Origin: Shewanella sp. KT0246
GTDB taxonomy: Bacteria > Pseudomonadota > Gammaproteobacteria > Enterobacterales > Shewanellaceae
Direction: 5' to 3'
Length of the DNA: 64,000 nt
NCBI RefSeq assembly: GCF_019654955.1
Contig: NZ_BPEV01000004.1
Span: forward strand, 62,001 to 126,000
Each line of letters starts with the position of its first letter. The first letter of the stretch is position 1. The translations under genes and the position numbers were made by a program. The notes under the pieces are model-generated. The model was not told the origin of the DNA and ran no database searches. It saw only the letters and a list, made by a program, of their open reading frames with translations. This document shows, piece after piece, positions 1 to 7,145 of the stretch.

Positions 1-256
1 TGACAGTGCCTTCGTCAGCTTCAGTAATTGTGTAAGATGTGCCGATAGTACCTGTAGACCAAACATAGGTAATGGTGTCTGCTTGAATTCCATCAGCATC
101 AGTAGCTGCTGCAGAGATTGTTTCGCCAGCGATAAAATTGCTTCCGGTTATTGCTATACTACCGCGAGTATTACCATCGAGTTCAGCACCGTCATCACCA
201 CCACAACCTAATAGGCCTGTCGCAATGATGAGCGGTATAAGAGATTTATTATTCAT
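1..256 (-). CDS. Lipoprotein with Ig/cadherin-like repeat, partial (C-terminus off the left edge)
   Basis: The reading frame is open from an ATG at 256 to the left edge, so only about 85 N-terminal residues are seen. The start has a good Shine-Dalgarno (GGAG, 8 nt upstream). Residues 1-18 form a lipoprotein signal peptide ending in the lipobox LLGC, followed by GGDD, so the mature protein is lipid-anchored, probably in the outer membrane. The rest (SNFIAGETISAAATDADG, then ITYVWSTG) resembles an Ig/cadherin-like repeat as found in surface carbohydrate-binding or lyase lipoproteins. It lies 64 bp downstream of the TonB-dependent receptor on the same strand, so they probably share a transcript. 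A role in polysaccharide capture is inferred from context only; the catalytic part, if any, is outside the window. Confidence 0.75.
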   Translation of the reverse strand, partial: MNNKSLIPLIIATGLLGCGGDDGAELDGNTRGSIAITGSNFIAGETISAAATDADGIQADTITYVWSTGTIGTSYTITEADEGTV

Positions 257-320
257 TTTTATGACTCCAAAAAGATTCTTTTTCCAAATTTAGCTTGTTT
301 TATTTAAGTACTAGACTTGG

Positions 321-3300
321 CTAGTACTTAAAGCTGACACCTGCGAACAGGCGAGGACCGTAATCACTTACTTGACCCAAGTTACCTTGGGTATAGAAGT
401 CATCACTGCGAGGCTCACTGAACAAGTTAATTGCTGAAACTTTAATGCGAAGGTGTTGATTGATTTTGTAAGCAGCACGAGCTTCCCAAATACCTGCCTC
501 ATCAACATAACGCAGTCTTGTGCCGTTAGAAGTGTATGGTTGGAAGTATTCACTACGATACTTGTAGATAAGAGCTGTATCAAAATCGCCTATTTGGTAG
601 TAAAGCTGTCCATTGAATACATGCTCAGAAAATCCAGGTACTGAGGCAGGTGGAACAATACCTGCGGTAAGCTGACTGGTTACACCGTCTAAATCAGTAG
701 TAAAGGTATTACCGTAGTTACTGTCTTCAAACTCATAGGTTGTGTCCGCGTAGTTATAACCAAACTTCACACCAATGCCTAAATCCCAACGATACGAGAA
801 TGTCGCTTCGAAACCATAAAGGTCACTGTTTTCGTCAGTAGTGACTGAATTAGTAATAGGTAAAGAAACTTCCACACCGTCAACGATAAAATTCTCTAAC
901 TGTGTTTGCTGTTGGTAACCGCCATTGAATTGCTTGTAGTAAACACCTAGCGCTACCATAGAGTCATCGCTTGGATACCATTCAAAAGCAACGTCATAGT
1001 TCCAAGACATTAATGGTTGAAGATCAGGATTACCTGAACCATTAACACCAACCAACAAGTCTTCAACTGATTCAGGGTCATCCGAGTCATCGGTTACGAA
1101 TGTGCGGCTATAACTTAGATCAGATGGATCTGCACGTGACATACCTCGGTAAATACCGGCCCTTAGGAGAATATTGTCATCATAATCAACGACTAAGTTA
1201 AAGCTTGGTAGTACTTCAGTGTAGTCACCACCACTTTCAATTTTTTCAATACTTCCGTTTGGTACCAATTCGACGATACCTGTCGCCGGATCAGTGACAA
1301 CGTCGAAACCTTCTCTAAAGCCAATAGAGGTAACGTCAGTATCCACTACACGAACACCAAAGTTACCACGAATATACTTACCAAACATTTCAGTGTCGTA
1401 ATTAAGCATGGCGTAAGCAGAGGTAGTTTGTTCTGTTACGTCAATAGTACCCGCATTCTCGTATGTAACCTCTGGGTATGCGAATTCGCCGCCGTTTGAT
1501 GCTGCTACTGCTTGAGAGAAACACTCGTTATTGTAAGTTGCCCACGAAGCGCCTGTACCGCTTTCTACAACATTACCTGAACTGTCAACATGGGTGATAA
1601 TATCACCGTCAGAAACACTGGATAAAAAATCAGTCTCAGGGAAGGCTATTTGGCAACCTTCAAGTACATCGATGGCCGATGTTGCAGATTCATCTAAATT
1701 ATATGTAGTTCTTGAGCCATTACCGTTCGTGCCACCAAATTGAACAAATGTTAGCTCAGAAACGCGAACGCCAGCTTGAACGCTACTAAAAAAATCACTG
1801 TCTAGAATATAATCAATATCAAGGCGTGCACCCATAATTTCGTTGTCGCGGACATTTTCTCTGTCGATACGAGTACGAAGGCTATCAGTAAAATTGGAAA
1901 TATCAGTCACATCAAAATCAGTCACTGTGAAATGAGGAATATATTCACCTAAATCCCAAGATAAGAAAGGACGAGAGCTCGTTCTTCCTCGGTTTGTTAT
2001 TTGTAGTTCTTCACGGCTGGTTTTTGAATAGCCAAGGTCAAGACTAATCTTTAGATCATCAGAGAAAAAATGTTCAACGTTCAAGCCATATCCACGATAT
2101 TTTTCTTCACGCGAAAATTGCTCGCCCGCAGACTCGATGCGTTCTTCACCTTCCCAATGTAGAATACCGCCAACATCGTTTGTGATCAGATTTTGTCCCG
2201 TTACACCCGGTGTAACGCGCTTTTGTAAGAAAATTAAATCATGACGCGCTTCTGCTTGGGTACGATCTGAAATTTGCGCGTCAAAATTGATATCCCATTT
2301 ATTTGAGGGTTGGTATTGTAAAGCAAAGAATAAAGCGTCTCTTTCATCAGATGTTTCATTTTGACGGAAGCTTCGGCTTGAGCCAGTCCATGCGTATTCT
2401 CTACCATCATCTACTGCAAGACCTGTGTCTGGATCAATATCATTATTATAACCTTGGTTATTTGAGCCAACAATTTCATCTTCACAATCGCCCGCTGAGC
2501 TACGGAAAAAACCGGTATTGGTATCGGTTGGATCATTCAAACATGCCCACAAAGATGAACCCGTTGGGCTTGAGCTTCTATATTCAGCTTCTGGCTGACT
2601 AATATCTTGACGCTGCAAACCTACACTCAAACCAAATGCTTGACCGTTATCAAACTCAAATTGATCAACATAACTTAGTGTTCCACGGTAGCCCAAATCA
2701 CCTTGAAGTGAATTGTCAACGTTTGCTTGGTCTGGGTTGTAGTTACCTTTTACTTCAGCCTGAAAACGTTGCTTACCAAAATCTAAAGGCTTAAGTGTCT
2801 CCAGAGTAATAACACCGGCAACCCCACCTTCAATCATGGAAGCGTCTTGTGTTTTATAAATAGCGACTTTCTGCATCAACTCTGATGGGAACTGAGAAAA
2901 GTTAACTGAACGGTCACCACTACCATTGGTCGCTTCACGGCCATTGATGTTAGTGGCACTTAAGAATGGACCTAAACCACGAATACTGATTTCAGTAGCA
3001 CCACCATTTTCACGGTGAGATGATGCACCCGTTAATGTTTCTAGCGCCTCACCAATTGAAAGTGCAGGTAAATCACCAATATCTGAAGCAGATAAACCGT
3101 CAACAACAGTGGTAGATTCACGCTTTATTGAAATTTGGTCTTGAATTGTTTTACGTGTACCAGTAACGACAACAACTTCTATATCATTATCAACTTTATC
3201 TAGATTTTCAGTTTCGGCTTCTTGTGCTATTGCCGAAAATGCAAAAGAACTGGTTACAGAAGTAAATGCAGCAAGCTTCATCCATTTTGCTATAGGTGAA

Positions 3301-3359
3301 AGCTTGAACTTCCCTATTTTATGGATGGGTTTTGTTTTTTTACTTAACTTCGTCGACAT
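321..3359 (-). CDS. TonB-dependent receptor, carbohydrate-type
   Basis: A 1012-residue outer-membrane receptor that would import a ligand using TonB energy. After a signal peptide with a long n-region (cleavage probably after SAIAQ, about residue 46) comes a TonB-box-like stretch (EVVVVTGTR). The plug domain follows, with the typical ISIRGLGPFLSATNINGREA segment region and EGGVAGVITLETLKPLDF. The 22-strand barrel ends in an aromatic residue (LFAGVSFKY). Length and plug motifs fit the large proteobacterial TonB receptors (TIGR01782 type), often found in polysaccharide-use loci. It sits between the PL7 lyase gene upstream and a lipoprotein gene downstream, so uptake of alginate oligosaccharides is the natural guess, but the substrate is inferred. 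Its upstream region carries a striking array of palindromes (see 3383-3657). Confidence 0.93.
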   Translation of the reverse strand: MSTKLSKKTKPIHKIGKFKLSPIAKWMKLAAFTSVTSSFAFSAIAQEAETENLDKVDNDIEVVVVTGTRKTIQDQISIKRESTTVVDGLSASDIGDLPALSIGEALETLTGASSHRENGGATEISIRGLGPFLSATNINGREATNGSGDRSVNFSQFPSELMQKVAIYKTQDASMIEGGVAGVITLETLKPLDFGKQRFQAEVKGNYNPDQANVDNSLQGDLGYRGTLSYVDQFEFDNGQAFGLSVGLQRQDISQPEAEYRSSSPTGSSLWACLNDPTDTNTGFFRSSAGDCEDEIVGSNNQGYNNDIDPDTGLAVDDGREYAWTGSSRSFRQNETSDERDALFFALQYQPSNKWDINFDAQISDRTQAEARHDLIFLQKRVTPGVTGQNLITNDVGGILHWEGEERIESAGEQFSREEKYRGYGLNVEHFFSDDLKISLDLGYSKTSREELQITNRGRTSSRPFLSWDLGEYIPHFTVTDFDVTDISNFTDSLRTRIDRENVRDNEIMGARLDIDYILDSDFFSSVQAGVRVSELTFVQFGGTNGNGSRTTYNLDESATSAIDVLEGCQIAFPETDFLSSVSDGDIITHVDSSGNVVESGTGASWATYNNECFSQAVAASNGGEFAYPEVTYENAGTIDVTEQTTSAYAMLNYDTEMFGKYIRGNFGVRVVDTDVTSIGFREGFDVVTDPATGIVELVPNGSIEKIESGGDYTEVLPSFNLVVDYDDNILLRAGIYRGMSRADPSDLSYSRTFVTDDSDDPESVEDLLVGVNGSGNPDLQPLMSWNYDVAFEWYPSDDSMVALGVYYKQFNGGYQQQTQLENFIVDGVEVSLPITNSVTTDENSDLYGFEATFSYRWDLGIGVKFGYNYADTTYEFEDSNYGNTFTTDLDGVTSQLTAGIVPPASVPGFSEHVFNGQLYYQIGDFDTALIYKYRSEYFQPYTSNGTRLRYVDEAGIWEARAAYKINQHLRIKVSAINLFSEPRSDDFYTQGNLGQVSDYGPRLFAGVSFKY

Positions 3360-3382
3360 ACCGTACTTCCCCTTAGTATTTT

Positions 3383-3657
3383 AATAAGCATGTTAATGCC
3401 ATTTATTGGTATATTTTTTTTGCAAGCAGGTTACTGCCATTTACTTCTTATATTTATTATTGCAAGCAGGTAACTGCCTTAAATTCTTATATTTATTATT
3501 GCAAGCAGGTTACTGCCATTAAATTCTTATATTTATTATTGCAAGCAGGTTACTGCCATTAAATTCTTATATTTATTATTGCAAGCAGGTGACTGCCTTA
3601 AATTCTTATATTTATTATTGCAAGCAGGTGACTACCTTAAATTCTTATATTTAAATT
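3383..3657. repeat. Tandem 39-40 bp repeats, each with a GCAG-N4-CTGC palindrome
   Basis: Six clear units start (TGCAAGCAGG) at 3421, 3461, 3500, 3540, 3580 and 3619, spaced 39-40 bp. A decayed seventh unit lies at 3383-3420. Each unit contains a palindrome GCAG-N4-CTGC. In the decayed copy it has become GCAT-N4-ATGC, so both arms changed together, while the last unit has one broken arm (CTAC). The array fills most of the gap between the PL7 lyase and the receptor, directly upstream of the receptor start. It looks like a multi-site operator; there are no unique spacers, so it is not a CRISPR array. Confidence 0.9.
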
Positions 3658-3779
3658 AGAGTTATATTAATTTCAACAAACGAAACCCAAACAAAATTTT
3701 TAACCTATTAATTTAAATAAAAATACAACCAATAATTGTAGTTACGAGTTACGAATTTTAAATTGATGTATTAACTGCG

Positions 3780-4769
3780 CTAAAATTTATACCCTTTATG
3801 CATGTTATGAATATGATAGAAAGTAGCTTGCACATAATCACCATCAGCGCCGCCATTGTTTTGGTTATAAACACCCGCTTTAAAATACATATACTGGTTA
3901 CTAGTACTGTAACCACTATCTTTCATATCAAAGTACTTAGTAATATTAGGCTTACCTTCCCTGATTATAGTGACGAACAACACTTCATCTTCGACGGAAA
4001 TTTTATAAGAGAACTTTTCGTTTAAGGCGATGCCGTCATCAGGATCTGATAACGTATGTGAACGTGAGCCAATCATATTTATCCAAATATCATCACCATC
4101 ATTTATTTCATGGGCAAAATAAATAGACCCTTTCGAGTTGCCAGGTAATTTTCGGTAATATAAACGGATGGGTTCGTCATCAGTGGCATGAATTTGGCCG
4201 ATGATCACGCGTCCGACCTTTTTTTCATCACCAGTGGTAGATACTCGGTTTATTGCCAAAGTCCCTTCCAAACTGCCTTCAACTCCCCCAGACTTAGCTT
4301 TCGCCGAACCATGCGCATTGCTGAAAACCCAGTTATTTTTAGTCAGGCCACGCGTTTTTATTCGACTATTACCTCTACGTAGCATTTCGCGTAGTTCGGT
4401 TCTCGCATATTTTGTATTTTTTGAGGTCTTGGCACCTACGTTTGGGCAAGCGAATACCAAGCCACCATCATCTGCTGTATAAAAAAATGGCTTTAAGTTA
4501 AAGCCTTTACTTAATGATTTCTCATAGACGGTATCAGCTTTTTTATCTTCGTTGAGATCGGTTGGCAACGTTAATGACCAATCGAGTAAGTCAAAGTTTT
4601 CACCTGGCTTTTTAAGCGGATCGAGTTTTGACAAATCCCCCAGTAAAACACCTTCAGCAAGGCTAGTGTGTGACTTAGGAATAAGCGTATTCCCCTCAAT
4701 TTCCTGAGCATTGAGTGATGCGCTAAAAACAGCTAAAGCAAAAAATAGCACAGCGAAAACGTCACACAT
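3780..4769 (-). CDS. Alginate lyase, polysaccharide lyase family 7
   Basis: A secreted protein of about 330 residues that would cleave alginate by beta-elimination. All three PL7 signatures are visible: RTELREML (RTELR block), GQIHA (QIH block) and YFKAGVYNQN near the C-terminus. These supply the catalytic Gln/His/Arg/Tyr residues of the family. A hydrophobic signal segment (FAVLFFALAVFSASLNAQE) precedes the domain. The ATG at 4769 gives a signal peptide without positive charge and without a good ribosome site. A better-looking N-terminus starts 13 codons upstream at an ATC (4808), preceded by AAGGA at ideal spacing and adding HKSYRHFQKK. The substrate preference (polyM, polyG or polyMG) cannot be read safely. 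It lies on the same strand as the TonB receptor, upstream of the palindrome array. Confidence 0.9.
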   Translation of the reverse strand: MCDVFAVLFFALAVFSASLNAQEIEGNTLIPKSHTSLAEGVLLGDLSKLDPLKKPGENFDLLDWSLTLPTDLNEDKKADTVYEKSLSKGFNLKPFFYTADDGGLVFACPNVGAKTSKNTKYARTELREMLRRGNSRIKTRGLTKNNWVFSNAHGSAKAKSGGVEGSLEGTLAINRVSTTGDEKKVGRVIIGQIHATDDEPIRLYYRKLPGNSKGSIYFAHEINDGDDIWINMIGSRSHTLSDPDDGIALNEKFSYKISVEDEVLFVTIIREGKPNITKYFDMKDSGYSTSNQYMYFKAGVYNQNNGGADGDYVQATFYHIHNMHKGYKF

Positions 4770-4815
4770 TTTCTTTTGAAAATGTCGGTAAGATTTATGC
4801 GTGTTGATATTGAAA

Positions 4816-4820
4816 TCCTT
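4816..4820 (-). promoter_or_regulatory. Ribosome binding site pointing to a non-ATG start of the PL7 lyase
   Basis: AAGGA on the minus strand, 7 nt before an in-frame ATC codon (4806-4808). No such site precedes the first in-frame ATG (4769). The intervening codons complete a normal signal-peptide n-region. Either ATC serves as a weak start or an ancestral ATG has mutated. Confidence 0.5.
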
Positions 4821-4833
4821 TATAATTTACGCT

Positions 4834-4991
4834 CTCTTTGTTGTATATGTGCAGCATATAGTGGCGCACCTACACATGAACTTAACGACCCCTGAAAAAC
4901 GTAATAAAAATAGGTAAATCTTTGCTTCTAATTAACACCAAAAATTATCTAATTTCGTTGTAAAAAGAAGCAGAACTCTTTGTTGTATATG
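4834..4991. repeat. 16-bp exact direct repeat upstream of the PL7 lyase
   Basis: CTCTTTGTTGTATATG occurs exactly at 4834-4849 and 4976-4991. A looser inverted copy (TACACAACAAAAAGA) lies at 5216-5230. The first copy lies in the lyase leader, just upstream of its ribosome site. Probably regulator-binding sites. Confidence 0.6.
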
Positions 4992-5145
4992 ATCAAAGAG
5001 CTATGATTAATTGCTACCCATAGAATCATACATAACTTACCCAATACAGCTGCATGGTTAACAATTTACTCACAACTGTAACTTTATATTAAACAAAATA
5101 TAACCATCACAACACATCATTGTCAACCAAAATAGAACCTAAAGT

Positions 5146-5408
5146 ATTACCAAAAACCAAAATTGGTAGTAATCAGAGTATAAAAAAGACTAACGCATTG
5201 GCTTGACACATTCTCTACACAACAAAAAGAAGCAAAATAAACAATAGCTTACGAAAATAACGAGCTATTTTTGTTGAATAGTTTTTATATTCACTACCAA
5301 TGAATATGGCAACATTACCAAATAACAGAACAAAGTTAGTCAGCGGCCAAAATGTATTACCAATTTGCAAGCCTGATCATTACCAATTTAAATATAGGCA
5401 TTACCAAT
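5146..5408. repeat. Array of ATTACCAAT boxes
   Basis: ATTACCAA-like boxes start at 5146, 5293 (ACTACCAAT), 5314, 5356, 5379 and 5400, with an inverted one at 5162-5170. From 5293 on the spacings are 21, 42, 23 and 21 bp, that is, near multiples of two helical turns. No gene is seen in 4809-5481 apart from these repeats; the stretch is AT-rich control DNA for the minus-strand alginate genes. Confidence 0.5.
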
Positions 5409-5481
5409 AGGTGATGTAATGAGATTACAGTTCAGAACTAATATGCAGATAATAAGCTGTACGATAATTCGTATTGATTGT

Positions 5482-5663
5482 GATTTATCATTAATGCTCT
5501 TGTTGAACGAAGCTACGCTGTCAGGCGCATTAGTGCTTATTTCGATGCATGTCCTAATAACCTTTCAACCGATGATTTGAAGCGCTACTTTGCCAGTTTG
5601 ATTGCCTTACATTCGTGGAGCACCGTGAAACTCGACCGCAATGGGTTGCACATTCACTTGTAA
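5482..5663 (+). pseudogene. Fragment of a tyrosine recombinase (integrase), N-terminal core-binding region
   Basis: An open frame without a start codon reads RSYAVRRISAYFDACPNN, then LSTDDLKRYFASLIALHSW and STVKLDRNGL, and stops at 5661. The pattern matches the SAM-like N-terminal domain of tyrosine recombinases found in Shewanella and Vibrio. The catalytic domain is absent. The homology ends where the transposase fragment begins, so this is a decayed insertion junction. Confidence 0.6.
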
Positions 5664-5692
5664 ATAGGTCTATCGACATGTCCTTGACCAAC

Positions 5693-5875
5693 AATGGCAA
5701 ACACATCCGTCAGTTCAAGAATGAGTGATTCAATCCATCCTCGTCAGTGGTCATAGTTGTTACCTGTGTATTTATCATCACCACATAAGAAGGCGCGGCG
5801 AACCACGCGGCTACAGCAATGATAATAAGGGGTGTCTTCAAGGCTAATTTGGCTTCTACGAGGGCGCGGCATCAT
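5693..5875 (-). pseudogene. Truncated Y1/RAYT-like transposase, copy 1
   Basis: From an ATG preceded by AGGAGG, the minus strand reads MPRPRRSQISLEDTPYYH, then CCSRVVRRAFLCGDDKYTGN and NNYDH. A TGA at 5744-5746 then interrupts, and the frame continues RGWIESLILELTDVFAI. This is the N-terminal part of the HUH single-strand transposase family (Y1_Tnp, REP-associated type). The stop looks like a CGA-to-TGA change, since relatives have Arg there (recalled, not searched). The C-terminal half with the catalytic Tyr is missing. Confidence 0.65.
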
Positions 5876-6128
5876 AACCTCCTTGTTTAATGCTCAAATC
5901 AAGCCTAGTAGGAAGTCACGACTGATGCCATTAACTATGGGTGTCTACGTATTTTTTAAGAAAGCGCGGCGAACCACAAGGCTACAGCAATGATAATAAG
6001 GGGTGTCTTCAAGGCTAATTTGGCTTCTACGAGGGCGCGGCATCATAACCTCCTTGTTTAATGCTCAAATCAAGCTTAGTAGGAATTCACGATTGATGCC
6101 ATTAACTATGGGTGTCTATGTATTTTTT
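5786..6128. repeat. 171-bp tandem duplication of the 5' end of the transposase
   Basis: Bases 5786-5956 and 5957-6128 match with an offset of 171 bp and only a handful of differences. Each copy holds about 80 bp of leader plus the first ~90 bp of the transposase frame. In copy 2 (start codon at 6041-6046) the frame runs into the leader of copy 1 and stops at 5945, giving a 30-odd residue stub. Few differences imply a fairly recent duplication. Confidence 0.85.
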
Positions 6129-6295
6129 TGGTTGACTGCCAAAAGTCGCAATTGTTTCATTATATTCATGATGAAAACATGCGTCGAACTCCAACGTGCT
6201 TTCACACATTATTGTTTCGCTCACTTTTGCACTCGCGAATTTAAAAACGTTTTTATTGGGCGAAGGCTTACGTAAATTCCTTATATACATGTACA

Positions 6296-6348
6296 AAAAC
6301 CTCGAGCAACACCAGTACATTTAGTGTACTGGTGTTGCTCGAGGTTTT
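6296..6348. repeat. Perfect 24-bp inverted repeat with 5-nt loop
   Basis: Arms 6296-6319 and 6325-6348 are exact reverse complements around the loop TTTAG. The outer ends are AAAA/TTTT, so it could act as a terminator on either strand, though no intact gene ends nearby on the plus strand. Its place beside HUH-transposase debris also allows a REP-like or transposon-end hairpin. Nothing else recognisable lies in 6130-6401. Confidence 0.85.
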
Positions 6349-6401
6349 GTTAAATTTGTCAGACTATGGTTATCTTATGTCAATGTATGCTTTCAGTGAC
6401 A

Positions 6402-6986
6402 TTATTCATGACCCCAAGGCGTTGGCGGCAGTGCCACTGGTTTAGTTAAATCAAAGTCGACTCTAAAGTCACGATTTTCACGGGTTAAGCGATAAGTGAA
6501 TACGTTTGGTTCAATATACATGTGCCACACGTTAGTTACTGACGCCGTTAAGCCGTTTTCATTAAAGTTATCAATAGACTCTTGGTCGACTGGAAATGAT
6601 TGCTGAGTGGCGGTGCCCATGTCAGCAGTATCGCCGCCATACATAGTGACTTTATCTTCAGTGCCATCTTCATGACGATGATCATGCTTTAGACGCAAGC
6701 CTGTTTCTGTTTTGGTAATCACCCAAGTACGTGAATGGTCATCACCTACATGGAAAGGAACTTTAAGCTCTGTGTCGCTACATTCACGCACATGCATCAC
6801 TAATGCTTTATTGCTGAATGCTGAATCTGCTTCATTGCCAGCAGTGACTTTACCTGCAAAAGCTTTACCGCAATAAGCTGCGATAGCATCAAAATATTGA
6901 TGTTGCGGGTTTTCTTGAGGGGCATGTGCCATTGCAATAGCTGGCGCCATGCTGCTGATTACACCAGCGACCAATATTTTTTTCAT
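6402..6986 (-). CDS. Conserved exported protein of unknown function
   Basis: 194 residues with a clear signal peptide (MKKILVAGVISSMAPAIAMA, cleavage about residue 20), so the mature protein is periplasmic or secreted. The mature part has two Cys (AYCGKAF near 39 and RECSD near 69), which could form a disulfide, and several His (HDHRHEDG near 100). I see no catalytic motif of a known family. It stands alone: a terminator (7065-7090) separates it from the upstream YgiQ gene, so it has its own promoter. I do not recognise its function. Confidence 0.75.
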   Translation of the reverse strand: MKKILVAGVISSMAPAIAMAHAPQENPQHQYFDAIAAYCGKAFAGKVTAGNEADSAFSNKALVMHVRECSDTELKVPFHVGDDHSRTWVITKTETGLRLKHDHRHEDGTEDKVTMYGGDTADMGTATQQSFPVDQESIDNFNENGLTASVTNVWHMYIEPNVFTYRLTRENRDFRVDFDLTKPVALPPTPWGHE

Positions 6987-7064
6987 TATTATTCCTTTTG
7001 GTATCGATCAATTAACTTTTACTAACAAACCACAGTAACAGTGATTGTTTAATTTAACCTGAAA

Positions 7065-7091
7065 AAAAACCGCCTATAAAGGCGGTTTTTT
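7065..7091 (-). terminator. Rho-independent terminator of the ygiQ gene
   Basis: Stem ACCGCC/GGCGGT with a 6-nt loop and A/T runs on both sides (7065-7074 and 7081-7090). It lies 55 bp past the stop of ygiQ and upstream of the next minus-strand gene. Confidence 0.85.
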
Positions 7092-7145
7092 ATTAAAGCG
7101 TATTTCGGTTAACTTAAGCAAAAAATAAGTGCGAATAAACTGGTA

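Noticed and set aside
3383-3657. CRISPR array (regular 40-bp periodicity)
   Set aside because: Whole units are near-identical, with no unique spacers between conserved repeats, and no cas genes are nearby.
6003-6320. Open frames of 70-90 codons on both strands over the transposase debris
   Set aside because: They overlap the duplicated transposase 5' end antisense or run through the flanking sequence, and have no ribosome sites.
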